NCBI GenBank assembly: GCA_016927755.1
Contig: JAFGLZ010000241.1
Span: forward strand, 1-64,000
Origin: Phycisphaerae bacterium
GTDB taxonomy: Bacteria; Planctomycetota; Phycisphaerae; UBA1845; JAFGLZ01
Direction of reading: 5' to 3'
Length of the DNA: 64,000 bases
Shown: in pieces, positions 54,015 to 63,130 of the stretch
Layout: every line of letters begins with the position of its first letter
Position numbering within the stretch: the first letter of the stretch is position 1
Made by a program: the position numbers and the translations under genes
The notes under the pieces: generated by a model
What the model saw: only the letters and a program-made list of their open reading frames with translations
The model's database searches: none
What the model was told of the DNA's origin: nothing

Positions 54015-54791
54015 CTACTTCCGCGCTAGCAGGTTGATCCGACGGAACGTCTCGAAGTAGGTTCCGTCGGGTTGATGCGTTTGGCGGATCATCCGCTCGA
54101 CGACGGCGTCGCGAAAGGCCTGCTCGTGGTTGCCGGCGAGGTGTTGGCGAAACGGCACGATGCTCGGCTGATCGATCCAGCGGACGAGGGCGTCGGCGTC
54201 GGGGAAGTATCGATCGGCATTCTCGCCCCAGACGCGGGATTCGGCGAAGGGTACCCCGGCGACGAGGTCCTGATACTCGTCGACGGCAGGCATGTACCAG
54301 GGCCAGCGAAAGTCGGCGAGGTGATCTCGGAAGGGGGCGAGGGCCATTACTTCCTTGACGACGTTGTAGAACGTGGCGCAGTTGCCATCACCGGCGAAGT
54401 TGAATCTGGCGACGCCGGATTCGGTCAGGAGCGAGGAGACGTTGGCCAGGAGTCGCTCGTGGTCGAGGACCCAGTGGAGGGCGGCATTGGAGAAGATGAG
54501 ATCGAAGTGGCCGTCGAGGCGGATCTCGTTGATGTCCATGAGGTCGAAGCGGAGGTTGCCACCCTCGAGTTTTCGGGACGCTTCGATCATGCCGGCGGAG
54601 GCGTCGATGCCGATCACTTCGCCGTCGGGAACGAGCTTGGCGAGGCGGGCGGTGAGCACGCCGTCGCCGCAGCCGAGATCCAGGATACGCTCGTCGCCTC
54701 GGAAGGCGATTTCGGAGATGAGCTTGGCGCCCCATTCCTTCTGGTGCGTTGAGGCCTTGGTGTATCTGTCGCCGTCAAACTCGTGAGGCAT
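54015..54791 (-). CDS. SAM-dependent methyltransferase (Tam/BioC-like)
   Basis: 258 residues. Class I fold: motif I ILDLGCGDGVLTARL, acidic end of strand 2 VIGIDASAGMI, motif IV FDLIFSNAALHW. The HW and the later FRWPWYMP segment resemble trans-aconitate methyltransferase and BioC. GAGGAAT precedes the ATG. It is one of two adjacent methyltransferases in the leftward operon. Substrate, probably a carboxylate, is inferred only. Confidence 0.82.
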   Translation of the reverse strand: MPHEFDGDRYTKASTHQKEWGAKLISEIAFRGDERILDLGCGDGVLTARLAKLVPDGEVIGIDASAGMIEASRKLEGGNLRFDLMDINEIRLDGHFDLIFSNAALHWVLDHERLLANVSSLLTESGVARFNFAGDGNCATFYNVVKEVMALAPFRDHLADFRWPWYMPAVDEYQDLVAGVPFAESRVWGENADRYFPDADALVRWIDQPSIVPFRQHLAGNHEQAFRDAVVERMIRQTHQPDGTYFETFRRINLLARK

Positions 54792-54805
54792 GTGCGGAGA
54801 TTCCT

Positions 54806-55498
54806 CTATCTTGCGGTCGGCCTTCGGTATTCCGCTCGGAACCGCCTGACCGGCGGGGTTTCGTGATCCATGTAATCCTCGAAGCTGGTTTCGGCGAGTC
54901 CGCTGTCTAGGAGCGGGGCAAGGTCCTCGCGGCAGACCGGCCAGGGGATCTCGGCGGCGCTTTGGTTGGCATCGCGACCGCGACAGACGATGAGCAGTCG
55001 GCCGCCGGGGGATACGGTGTCGGCCAGGGCGGTTACGGCGGCGGGCAACTCGTCGCGGGGAATCGATTGGAGGGTATAGGCCTCGAAGACGAAGTCGTAG
55101 GCGTGCCTCCAGTCGTTGGGGAAATCCAAGAGGTCGGCCACCTGGTAACGAACCTTCGAGTTGGGGAAACGCTCACGTGCCCAGTCGATGGCGGTCGGGG
55201 CGATGTCGAAGGCGACGACGTCGAAGCCGTGGCCCGCGAGGTACTCAGCGTCGTCGCCGAGGCCGCAGCCGATGACTAGGGCTCTGAGCGGGACCGCTCC
55301 GGAGCCTTCGAGATCCTCGCGGAGGCCTCTGGCCTCGGCCCAGGCGACGAGGTGAGGGTTGGGGACCATGTCGGCCCAGGGGATGATCTCGGGGTTGCCG
55401 TTGGCCTGGATGTAGAGGGCCTCGGCGAAGTCCTTCCAGCGGCCGCGGTCGATGTACTCCTTGGCGAGGGCCTTGGCCTTGGCTCTGTTCGATGCCAT
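54806..55498 (-). CDS. SAM-dependent methyltransferase (TPMT-like)
   Basis: 230 residues. Motif I LVIGCGLGDDAEYLA, then VVAFDIAPTAIDWARERFP and YDFVFEAYTLQSIP. The GLGDDAEYLA and W-rich N-terminus resemble thiopurine-methyltransferase-like proteins, which often methylate tellurium, selenium or thiols. GGAGGTG precedes the ATG. 14 bases separate it from the next methyltransferase. Confidence 0.8.
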   Translation of the reverse strand: MASNRAKAKALAKEYIDRGRWKDFAEALYIQANGNPEIIPWADMVPNPHLVAWAEARGLREDLEGSGAVPLRALVIGCGLGDDAEYLAGHGFDVVAFDIAPTAIDWARERFPNSKVRYQVADLLDFPNDWRHAYDFVFEAYTLQSIPRDELPAAVTALADTVSPGGRLLIVCRGRDANQSAAEIPWPVCREDLAPLLDSGLAETSFEDYMDHETPPVRRFRAEYRRPTAR

Positions 55499-55539
55499 TT
55501 CGATTACACCTCCGGAGGGCGCCGTCTCTAGCGACGACC

Positions 55540-56601
55540 TCAGCGTTTCTCGACGATCGAGAAGTCGTACGTCGCGATGGGCGGGGTGCTGGCCACGGGG
55601 CCGGAATAGAGCTTGGCCTGGTAGTCTCCGAAGCCTTGTTTCTTGACGATGGGGTCGATGAGGAACTTGTGGCCGAACGAGCCGTGTCTACGCGTCCAGA
55701 CGAAGGGCTTCTGTGCGACGGTCTCTCGCTCGCCCTTGGGGACGATCGTGATCTGGAAGTTGTTGCGATCGGCGGCGGCGGGGAGTCGGACGACGACATA
55801 GAACTGCTTATCGGGTGGGGTGAGGCGTCGCTGGTACTCCCACTTTCCTTCGTAGAGCGAGGTGGCGGTCTGGAGCACCTCTCCCTCGAGCTTGATTTGC
55901 GTGCGGGTGACGGCGACGCCGCGGACGAGTCGGTTGATCTGATCGTCTTCGGCCATTCTGAGGAGATCAGCGGGTCCGTACTTGGGGGGGCTACCGGCCG
56001 CATAGAGGTTCGACGGCTCGCTGACGGCGTAGATTTGTAGGCCGGTAACGCAGTCGATGACGACCATCTGACACTCGACGAATGCGTCGTGTCGGGTGTA
56101 GCGATAGGGGACCTGGCGGTATCCGGTGACGACGGGCATGCCCTGGGCATTCTTGCCCCAGATGGGGACGGCGTTGTATCGGGTCTCGCTTTTGGTGGTC
56201 GTCTCGCAGCGGTTGCAGACGCCACAGACGAGCGCCTGGACGGACTTGAGGCGTCCGATCTTCTTGGCCAGATCTCCGGAGATGATTCCGACGTTGGAGG
56301 CGTCCTGCTCGCGGAGGATGTCCTTCAGGTTCGTCCGGGTGTAGACCTCGTAGGTCCGGTTGTTAGTGAGGACGGCGGAGACCTTGTCGCTGATGCGCTC
56401 GCCGACGCCGCGCACGCGAGTGCGATTTCCGAACCGGAGCACGGCGATCCGTTTGAGGTCGTCCTTGAAGAAGGTCGGATATCGGTAGATCCAGATGGCG
56501 TCCTGCTTGGTGCTGCCGTGGCATCCGACGAGGATCGGGGCGATGACGATCGCTAGCAGGACTCGGCCGATGTTTCCGAATCTGGTGGTGGCACTCCTCA
56601 C
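55540..56601 (-). CDS. CsgG/curli-assembly-like lipoprotein
   Basis: 353 residues. Lipoprotein signal with lipobox ILVGC near residue 26. The next ~150 residues follow the CsgG/lipoprotein pattern: RIAVLRFGNRTRV, KVSAVLTNNRTYEVYTRTNL and VQALVCGV. The C-terminal 130 residues are not recognised. GTG start at 56601, preceded by a strong AGGAGGAG. CsgG relatives form outer-membrane pores or accessory lipoproteins; here no curli genes are near. It is first in the leftward run that includes the methyltransferases. Confidence 0.68.
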   Translation of the reverse strand: MRSATTRFGNIGRVLLAIVIAPILVGCHGSTKQDAIWIYRYPTFFKDDLKRIAVLRFGNRTRVRGVGERISDKVSAVLTNNRTYEVYTRTNLKDILREQDASNVGIISGDLAKKIGRLKSVQALVCGVCNRCETTTKSETRYNAVPIWGKNAQGMPVVTGYRQVPYRYTRHDAFVECQMVVIDCVTGLQIYAVSEPSNLYAAGSPPKYGPADLLRMAEDDQINRLVRGVAVTRTQIKLEGEVLQTATSLYEGKWEYQRRLTPPDKQFYVVVRLPAAADRNNFQITIVPKGERETVAQKPFVWTRRHGSFGHKFLIDPIVKKQGFGDYQAKLYSGPVASTPPIATYDFSIVEKR

Positions 56602-56840
56602 GATATGACTCCTCCTAGCCTGGCTGCCGGTCGCCGATAACGCAGGCGTCCAGGCATGCCATTGACGATGAGCCGCGCGGCAAGATCGACGGATCGCCAG
56701 GATAGCCCAAAACCTCTCCTTCTTGTAGCCCTGGCGCCCGGGATGGGGCGAGGGGGTTCGGCGGCGGCTCGGCCTTGCACGCGGGGCGGCAATCGGCCTA
56801 TCCTGCTCGGCGCCGGCTCATTGGCTGGAGGGACGTGACC

Positions 56841-57878
56841 ATGGCCTATCCAGGAATCATGAACGACGTTCGTCGCGCCGTGGCGATGGAGCGCCCGGAC
56901 CGATTGCCCGTGTTCATCTGCAGCGAGGAGATGGACGTCCGGGTCTGCGGCAGTCGGTACGATCGGTATAACTCCGACGCCAAGGAAATGGCCCGGGTTC
57001 AGATCGAGGCCGTCGAGCGGTTCAACTACGACTGGGCCTGGCTGCAGGTGGACGACTGCATGGAGTTCGAGCCGCTCGGGGTGGGCGTCAGGGGCGAGGG
57101 CGACATTCTGCCGGCGACGTGCGATTACCTGCCGGCGACGGAGGCGTCGCTTGCGGGCCTGCGCGATCACGGGTATCGCGTGGAAGGGCGGATGAAGGTG
57201 CTGCTCGATGCGATCTCGGCGGTCAAGGGGCATTTTGGGGATCGCGTGTGCGTGACGGGGCGGACGGCGGCGCCGTTGAGCTCGGCGACATTGGCGTTCG
57301 GTATCAACGAGACGATGATGCTGCTGTACGACAACCCCGAGTTCATCGCCGAGGCGTGCACGTTCTTCGAGGAGTACCAGACGCGGTTCGGCCTGGACCA
57401 GATCGAGGCGGGGGCGGACGCGATCTGGTTTGGGGACTGCAATGCGTCGGGGCACCTGATCAGCCCGGACACCTACAGGGCGCTGGCGATGGAGCCGGCG
57501 CGGCGAGTGTGTGAGGCGTACAAGGGCGCCGGCGGGGTGGTCATCTACCACGCCAGCGAGGAGTTGCCGGCGATGGTGGACCTGCAGGCGGAGGTAGGGT
57601 TCAGCATCCTGAGCGTCGGGCCGGGGATCGATATCGAGGAGGCGCGGAAGATCGCGCGGGGGCGCGTTTGCCTGTCGGGCAACGTGGATCCGCTGCGGAT
57701 TCTAGCGCGAGGTACGCCCGAGCAGGTGCGTGCCGAGGTGGAGCGAATCGTCCGGAGCGTCAGCCGCCACGGCGGTCACGTCATGAATTCGGGCGAGATG
57801 GTTCCGCGGGAAACGCCGGAGGAGAACGTGCGTGCGTTTGTAGACGCGGCGCGGCGTGCGTGGTTGGGGGTGAGCTGA
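56841..57878 (+). CDS. Uroporphyrinogen-decarboxylase-family protein (paralogue 4, altered metal motif)
   Basis: 345 residues. MtaA/CmuA-like barrel (AVAMERPDRLPVF start, GDCNASGHLISPDTYRAL, CLSGNVDPLRILARGTPEQV). In place of HxCG it has YHASEELPAM, and the C-terminal cysteine is replaced by HVMNSGEMVPRETP. The rest of the fold is the most MtaA-like of the four. ATG at 56841 with GGAGGG upstream; a longer upstream start gives an implausible leader. It stands alone between a divergent CsgG-like gene and a convergent permease. Confidence 0.82.
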   Translation: MAYPGIMNDVRRAVAMERPDRLPVFICSEEMDVRVCGSRYDRYNSDAKEMARVQIEAVERFNYDWAWLQVDDCMEFEPLGVGVRGEGDILPATCDYLPATEASLAGLRDHGYRVEGRMKVLLDAISAVKGHFGDRVCVTGRTAAPLSSATLAFGINETMMLLYDNPEFIAEACTFFEEYQTRFGLDQIEAGADAIWFGDCNASGHLISPDTYRALAMEPARRVCEAYKGAGGVVIYHASEELPAMVDLQAEVGFSILSVGPGIDIEEARKIARGRVCLSGNVDPLRILARGTPEQVRAEVERIVRSVSRHGGHVMNSGEMVPRETPEENVRAFVDAARRAWLGVS

Positions 57879-57897
57879 ACCGCACGCCGAGACAAAC

Positions 57898-57924
57898 TGG
57901 GAACTCGCTCGTCTGGAGTTCTCA
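57898..57924. terminator. Hairpin between convergent genes
   Basis: TGGGAACTC and GAGTTCTCA form a 9-bp stem (one G-T pair) with a 9-base loop, 20 bases after the URO-D-like stop. No T-run follows, so termination is only a possibility. Confidence 0.35.
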
Positions 57925-58015
57925 ATGGGTGGTCTGCACTCGGGGCGCAGATGACGTCAAATCCCCACGGAACTCGCGCTACCCCACTGTGAAGAAATGG
58001 GCCCTCCAGGCTTGT

Positions 58016-59356
58016 TCACAAGACGATCAGACCGATGATCCACAGGGCAATCGCGGCGACGCCGCCTTCGACGAGCGTGCCGAGGGTCTGGAGCTTGTAT
58101 CCGTCCTTTACGGTCATTTTGGAGAGCTGGGTGACGACCCAGAAGAAGCTGTCGTTGGCGTGGCTGACGACCATGGAACCGGCTCCGATGGCGACGACAA
58201 CAAGGGCCTTGGCGGTGGGCGTGTCCAGGCCCAGCGAACCGAGCAGGGGCGCGACGATGCCAGCGGTGGTGATGATGGCCACGGTGGAAGAGCCTTGGGC
58301 GGTCTTGAGGGCGGCGGCGATGAGGAAGGGCAACCAGATGCTGAGGTTCGTTTCACCGAGGTGCTGTTTGACGACGTCGGCGATGCCCGAGTTCTGGAGG
58401 ACCTTGCCGAAGGCGCCGCCGCAGCCGGTGATGATGATGATGGTTGCCGCGGCCAGGACCGCCTGGCCGACCCAGCCGGAGGCGGAGAGCATGTCCCTGG
58501 TGAGCTTCTTCGGCAGCGAGAAGGCCAGGAAGACGCCCAGCAGGAGGGCGACGACGGGTTGGCCGATGAAGCTGATGAAGGTGGCAGCCTTGCCGATGCC
58601 GAACGGGTGCGAGGGAAGCTCGCAGACCGAGCGGAGAAGGATGAGCAGGATGGGGAGGAAGATCGGGAGGATGGATCTGAAGGCCGACGGGGCCTGGGCG
58701 GAGGCGTGAGGGGCATCCGCCTGTTCGGCGTCCGCGTCGGGGTCGATCTGGACGCGCGCGGCGACCTTGACGGCAAACAGCCAGCCGGCGAGGAGGGCGA
58801 CGACGCTGACGACCGCGCCCCAGAAGACGACGAGGCCGAGATCAGCGCCGATGATGCCGGCGGCGGCGACGGGGCCGGGTGTGGGGGGAACCATGGTGTG
58901 AGTGGCATAGAGGCCGAGACTGAGGGCGATGGCACTACTGGCCAAGGTGAGCCTTGCCTTGGAGGAGAGGGCTCTGGCCAGGGGGGATAGGATGACGAAG
59001 CCTGAGTCGCAGAAGACGGGGATGCTGACGACGTAGCCGACGATGGCCATGGCGAGGGGAACGTTCCGCTGGCCGACGCGTTTCAGGGCGGCCTCGGCGA
59101 GCTGCAGGGCGCCGCCTGACTTCTCGAGGAAGGTGCCAATGATCGTGCCGGCCAGGATGACGATCCCGATCGAGCCGATCGTTCCGCCGAAGCCCTGATT
59201 GACCGAGGTGACGACGTCGGCGAGGGACATGCTGCCGCAACCGATGCCGTAGCCGAAGGCGGCTATGAGCAGGGCGAGGAAGGGGTGAAGCCTCAGCTTC
59301 GTCGTTGCCAGAACGATGAAGACCACGCTGACCAGCAAGAGGACCACCATCTGCAT
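58016..59356 (-). CDS. GntP-family gluconate/organic-acid:H+ symporter
   Basis: 446 residues with about 13 membrane helices. Family features: GGTIGSIGIVILAGTIIG, SIPVFCDSGFVILSPLARALS, HTMVPPTPGPVAAAGI and SHANDSFFWVV near the C-terminus. GntP proteins import gluconate, related sugar acids or glycerate. AAGGAGC precedes the ATG. It follows the FKBP gene on the minus strand at 98 bases with a hairpin between, so it is probably separately expressed. Confidence 0.9.
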   Translation of the reverse strand: MQMVVLLLVSVVFIVLATTKLRLHPFLALLIAAFGYGIGCGSMSLADVVTSVNQGFGGTIGSIGIVILAGTIIGTFLEKSGGALQLAEAALKRVGQRNVPLAMAIVGYVVSIPVFCDSGFVILSPLARALSSKARLTLASSAIALSLGLYATHTMVPPTPGPVAAAGIIGADLGLVVFWGAVVSVVALLAGWLFAVKVAARVQIDPDADAEQADAPHASAQAPSAFRSILPIFLPILLILLRSVCELPSHPFGIGKAATFISFIGQPVVALLLGVFLAFSLPKKLTRDMLSASGWVGQAVLAAATIIIITGCGGAFGKVLQNSGIADVVKQHLGETNLSIWLPFLIAAALKTAQGSSTVAIITTAGIVAPLLGSLGLDTPTAKALVVVAIGAGSMVVSHANDSFFWVVTQLSKMTVKDGYKLQTLGTLVEGGVAAIALWIIGLIVL

Positions 59357-59387
59357 GGGACTTGCTCCTTCAGAGCGCGCACAATTC

Positions 59388-59419
59388 GCCCCTGAGGACG
59401 GTCGACCCCCTCGGGGCGA
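59388..59419 (-). terminator. Hairpin between the FKBP and GntP genes
   Basis: CGCCCC-GAGG pairs with CCTC-GGGGCG with one bulged T, loop of 11 bases. In the leftward direction it is followed by AATTGTG, not a proper U-run, so it may be a weak terminator of the isomerase gene. Confidence 0.4.
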
Positions 59420-59454
59420 GATGGGGTCTCAGTATAGCGGCGGCGACGTGAGAG

Positions 59455-59895
59455 TTAAGCGATTTCCACGAGTTCGATGTCGAAGACGAGGTCCTTTCCG
59501 GCTAGCGGATGGTTGGCGTCGAGGGTGACGGCAGCCTCGGTCACGTCGGTGACGGTCAGGACGATGACCTGTCCATCCTGCAAACGGCTTTGTAGCTGCT
59601 GGCCCACCTGCGGGTCGATGTTGGGGGGCAGGTCGCCTCGATCGACGTTCATGACCATTTCCGCCTGGTGGGGGCCGTAGGCGTCGTCCATTGGGATGGT
59701 GGCGGTCTTGGTATCTCCCGGCGCCATTCCGACAACGGCCTGCTCGAGACCTGGGATCACCTGGCCCTGGCCCAAGGTGAACTCGAGCGGATCGCGCCCG
59801 TCGGAGCTGTCGAAGACGGTTTCGTCGTCGAACTTGCCGGTGTAGTGTACGCGCACGGTGTCGCCCTGCTGTGCCTGTGGTCCTGCCTGTGCCAT
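59455..59895 (-). CDS. SlyD-like FKBP-type peptidyl-prolyl isomerase
   Basis: 146 residues. FKBP segments VRVHYTGKF, FTLGQGQVIPGLEQAV and a C-terminal FDIELVEI strand enclose an insert-in-flap domain (about 75-120, GPHQAEMVMNV to VTLDANHPLAGKDL). This is the SlyD layout, a folding helper and prolyl isomerase, without the histidine-rich metal tail. ATG at 59895 with AAAGGATT upstream. Cytoplasmic. Confidence 0.9.
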   Translation of the reverse strand: MAQAGPQAQQGDTVRVHYTGKFDDETVFDSSDGRDPLEFTLGQGQVIPGLEQAVVGMAPGDTKTATIPMDDAYGPHQAEMVMNVDRGDLPPNIDPQVGQQLQSRLQDGQVIVLTVTDVTEAAVTLDANHPLAGKDLVFDIELVEIA

Positions 59896-60212
59896 GACTG
59901 AATCCTTTCGCGTTGGGGGTGATCGGCGTAGAGTCCCGTGCGGACTACGGTGAGCAGTTTGCGTGGGGATGAGATGATAGTCAGTATCGTACACCAATCG
60001 GTCGGGCAAAGCACGCTCCACCTATGGGGTCTGACGCTCGAGGGGGCAGTGTTCTTTCCGCCGGTCTGTGCGCAGAGACGTTCCGCCGAGCTCATGCCGC
60101 TAATCAGTGTGGCCGGGCGGGATGAATCGCGCGGCTCGGACTGTTGGCTCGACTGGGCTCAAGACGTTACCACAACGGCGCGGAACCCCGCAGCGCGATC
60201 AGGGGGAGAGAG
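59896..60212. other. Divergent intergenic region, no gene recognised
   Basis: With the promoter-like segment and leader this is a 423-base gap between the divergent FKBP and oxidoreductase genes. Short frames on both strands lack ribosome sites. Promoters for both genes are expected; only the rightward one can be proposed. Confidence 0.45.
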
Positions 60213-60240
60213 TTGATCGCGGGGGATGATGTGTTACACT
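60213..60240 (+). promoter_or_regulatory. Possible promoter of the Tat oxidoreductase gene
   Basis: TTGATC at 60213-60218 and TACACT at 60235-60240 are separated by 16 bases, each matching four of six consensus positions. It lies 79 bases before the start codon. Confidence 0.35.
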
Positions 60241-60318
60241 TCTGGGTTCCGGTAGGTCGGCGGTCGGCCTTCGGAGCAACAACTGAAACAGAAGAACGGT
60301 CCTACTGGAGGAGTCATC

Positions 60319-61503
60319 ATGGCGGGTCGTATGTCTCGACGCAGCGCAATGAAGGTTGGGGCGGCGGGCGCCCTTGCGGGCATGTCGGGCTGTGCCGGCA
60401 CGGCGGGGGGGCTGGGCGCCGCGGGACAGGCGCATAAGGGCAAGGCCCCGAAGGCGGTGGCGGCCGGTGCGAAGATCCGTGTGGGGATGATTGGCTTGGG
60501 CGGTCGCGGTCGCGGGGCGCATCTGGCTAGCTTGCTGAAGATCCCGGACGTCGAGGTCGTGGCGATTTGCGATCCGAGCCAGGACAGCATCAAGAAGGCC
60601 CTGGACATGATGAAGGACCGCAAGAAGCCCGACGTCTACGACAAGGGCGATCTGGACTACAAGCGGATGCTGGAGCGGGACGACATTCATGCCGTGACGC
60701 AGGCGACGCCGTGCAACTGGCACGCTCAGATGTTCATCGACACGATGGTGGCAGGCAAGCATCACTATGCCGAGAAGCCGTTGGGCATCGCCGTCAAGGA
60801 GTTGGACGACTGCTGCGCGACGGCGAAGGCGAATCCGAAGCTGATCGTGACGATGGGCTTCCAGTGGATGTACAATCCGCGTTTTATCGAGGCGGTCGAG
60901 CGGACGCAGGCGGGTGAGATCGGCGATCTCGTCGAGTGTCGCATTGCGCGACACAACGGCGCGAGTCCGCTGATGGGGTGGTTCAGCCACCGGAAAACGT
61001 GCGGGGATTGGATGCTGGAGCAGGCGTGCCACGAGTTCAACGTTGTGAACTGGATCACGAAGGGTCATCCGCTGAAGGCGTTCGCAATCGGCCGGCGTGA
61101 CATCTGGACGAGTAAGGACCCGGGCCGGAACGTGACGGACTTCTACTCGGCGGTGCTGGAGTACCCGAACCACGTCGTCATGAACTACAGCCACGACTGG
61201 CACAGCGTGGGCGGCTTGTGCGGCATGGACCTGAAGTTCGTCGGGTCCAAGGGCGGGATGGACATCTTCGGCGGCAACTTCTGGCAGCGCGGCAAGAAGG
61301 ATGCAGACCCGATCAAGGCCCCGGGCGTCAACGACACGCAAGAGGCGTTCAACACGTGGGTCAAGTGCATCAAGGAAGGCAAGCAGCCGTTGGCGTCACC
61401 CGAGTACGGCCGGCTGGCGTCACAGCTTGGGCTGATGCTCCGCAAGTCGATCGACGAAAACGGCAAGGTCGTGACCTACGAAGAGATGCTAAAGACTTGC
61501 TAG
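60319..61503 (+). CDS. Tat-exported Gfo/Idh/MocA-family oxidoreductase
   Basis: 394 residues. Tat signal (MSRRSAMKVGAAG) with a possible lipobox in MSGCAG. The NAD(P)-binding fold starts at VGMIGLGGRGRGAHL; the family's E-K-P motif is YAEKPLGI. The conserved histidine region is HEFNVVNWI. Such exported glucose-fructose-oxidoreductase-like proteins are abundant in planctomycetes and usually work on sugars with a tightly held cofactor. GGAGGAG precedes the ATG. A terminator follows the gene. Confidence 0.88.
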   Translation: MAGRMSRRSAMKVGAAGALAGMSGCAGTAGGLGAAGQAHKGKAPKAVAAGAKIRVGMIGLGGRGRGAHLASLLKIPDVEVVAICDPSQDSIKKALDMMKDRKKPDVYDKGDLDYKRMLERDDIHAVTQATPCNWHAQMFIDTMVAGKHHYAEKPLGIAVKELDDCCATAKANPKLIVTMGFQWMYNPRFIEAVERTQAGEIGDLVECRIARHNGASPLMGWFSHRKTCGDWMLEQACHEFNVVNWITKGHPLKAFAIGRRDIWTSKDPGRNVTDFYSAVLEYPNHVVMNYSHDWHSVGGLCGMDLKFVGSKGGMDIFGGNFWQRGKKDADPIKAPGVNDTQEAFNTWVKCIKEGKQPLASPEYGRLASQLGLMLRKSIDENGKVVTYEEMLKTC

Positions 61504-61528
61504 CGGGTCTTGGAAGCAGGAATCCAGG

Positions 61529-61568
61529 AGACGGTCGTTGGCGCTGAGCGCTGGCGACCGTCTTTCTT
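61529..61568 (+). terminator. Rho-independent terminator after the oxidoreductase gene
   Basis: AGACGGTCG pairs perfectly with CGACCGTCT (9 bp) across a 17-base loop that can itself form a small CGC/GCG stem; TTTCTT follows. It lies 26 bases after the stop. As the next gene starts only 53 bases further on the same strand, it may act as an attenuator. Confidence 0.75.
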
Positions 61569-61620
61569 ATGGGGCATAGTGTTGGGGGCTCGGATGGAGG
61601 GATCGATCGGGAGGCAGGGC

Positions 61621-63123
61621 ATGAACCGTCGAGAGTTCATCAGGGCGGGGGCGGGGGCCACGCTCATCGGGCCGTCCGCCTCGTCATCGAGCGCCGCGGC
61701 GACGAGCGGAGCCCAGATCCAGGTCATGGTGCGTGAAAGGGCGCGGATCATGGCGACGTACACGGCCGAGGACCACCGACGACGACTGGAGAACGTCGGG
61801 CGCTGCGAGCGAGGGGTCCGAAAGTGCCTGCGCAAGCACCTCATCACCAGCTACCTGTCCGGCCAGTGCGTGTACAACCTGGGGGAGTACCCATGCCGCA
61901 AGCCGTGGAACCCGGACGATTGGGACGAAGCCGAGCTGGACCGACTACGGGAACACGGCATCCGACTGATCCAACTGCACGAGGAGTGGAACGATTCGCA
62001 GCGGATGTTCGGCGGGCATAAGCTGGGGCCTCTGAACCCGGAGGGATTCCGCCGGTTCGTCGAGATGGTCCATCGCCGAGGCATGAAACTCATCGTGTAT
62101 GCCTCAAGCGGCTTTTTCGAGCGGACCGATCCGGATTCTCGCGATGAGTGGGCCCGGCAACAGGATCTCGTGGAGATCTGCTTTCGCTACGCCCGATGCT
62201 CGCCAGCCAGCGCGGGGTGGCGAGCGTATCTGTTGCCGCGGCTGACGCGGATCCTGGACGAGTACGGCGTGGACGGACTGTACAACGACCTCGGCTACAT
62301 TCCGCTGGCGGGCAACCCACGTCCCGCGACCAAAGACGAGGTGCTCGCGTTCGAGGAGCGAAATGACTGTGACGGCGCGCTGACGGACCTGCTGGCGCTG
62401 ATCTACGCCGAGGTCAAGCGTCGCGGTGGGGTGGTGAAACTGCACTACAGCGCGACGAACTGCCCGCGGACGTCGATGAAGGTGTACGACTACCTGTGGG
62501 TGGGTGAGTCGGTTGGGAACGTGGACGAGCTGCGAGAGGCGGTGAAGAACCACGCGCCGTACGTCGTTCCGTGCCTGGACATGAGTCGGGCACGGATCGA
62601 GCGAGAGGACGACTTGTACCTGCACGCGATCCCTTACATGCAGTTTCCGCTGCTGCTGGCGGGTCGACCGTTTACGGGCGAGCGGGCGGTGATACCGGGC
62701 GTGAAGTATCCGGACGAGAAGCGCTGTTTCTGGACGCGACACTGCCGGGCGATTTGGAGGCAATATCAGGCCCATCCAGATGGGCCACACAGCTACGGTT
62801 GGTGGGATTCATGCCCGGGTCGGCCGGAAGCCAAGCCCACGCATGCGCTTTGGCTCAAGCGATACCTCCCGCTCGTGGAGGAGGGGACCTGGGCCTGGCT
62901 TGAGATCGGGGACAGCGACCTGTTCAAGGGAGCGCTGCCGGCGGGCGTCGTGGCGTCGGCATTTGCGAATCGCGACCTCTTCCTGGTTCTCGCGAATTAC
63001 GGCAGCTCATCCGTGACGGTTCAGACCTCCGATGCGTTTGTGGCGGTGGAGGCGAAAGGGGCTGCTGCGAGCACGCAGTGGAAGCTGGGGCCACGATCGC
63101 TCGCGATCCTGAGCCGGTGCTGA
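61621..63123 (+). CDS. Tat-exported TIM-barrel glycosidase-like protein
   Basis: 500 residues. Tat signal NRREFIRAGAG at the start. The middle follows a (beta/alpha)8 glycosidase pattern: GIRLIQLHEEWNDSQ, GMKLIVYASSGFF, YGVDGLYNDLGYIP, GGVVKLHYSATNCP, YLWVGESVGN. Acidic residues at strand ends (ND, E) could be catalytic, but the GH family cannot be named. The C-terminal ~80 residues form a beta domain (LFLVLANYGSSSVTV). GGGAGG precedes the ATG at 61621; the longer upstream frame would run through the terminator. Confidence 0.7.
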   Translation: MNRREFIRAGAGATLIGPSASSSSAAATSGAQIQVMVRERARIMATYTAEDHRRRLENVGRCERGVRKCLRKHLITSYLSGQCVYNLGEYPCRKPWNPDDWDEAELDRLREHGIRLIQLHEEWNDSQRMFGGHKLGPLNPEGFRRFVEMVHRRGMKLIVYASSGFFERTDPDSRDEWARQQDLVEICFRYARCSPASAGWRAYLLPRLTRILDEYGVDGLYNDLGYIPLAGNPRPATKDEVLAFEERNDCDGALTDLLALIYAEVKRRGGVVKLHYSATNCPRTSMKVYDYLWVGESVGNVDELREAVKNHAPYVVPCLDMSRARIEREDDLYLHAIPYMQFPLLLAGRPFTGERAVIPGVKYPDEKRCFWTRHCRAIWRQYQAHPDGPHSYGWWDSCPGRPEAKPTHALWLKRYLPLVEEGTWAWLEIGDSDLFKGALPAGVVASAFANRDLFLVLANYGSSSVTVQTSDAFVAVEAKGAAASTQWKLGPRSLAILSRC

Positions 63124-63130
63124 CGCGCTC

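Noticed and set aside
25105..57878. URO-D-like genes as haem biosynthesis (hemE)
   Set aside because: Four diverged copies, motifs of the MtaA type or altered, and no other haem genes in the window.
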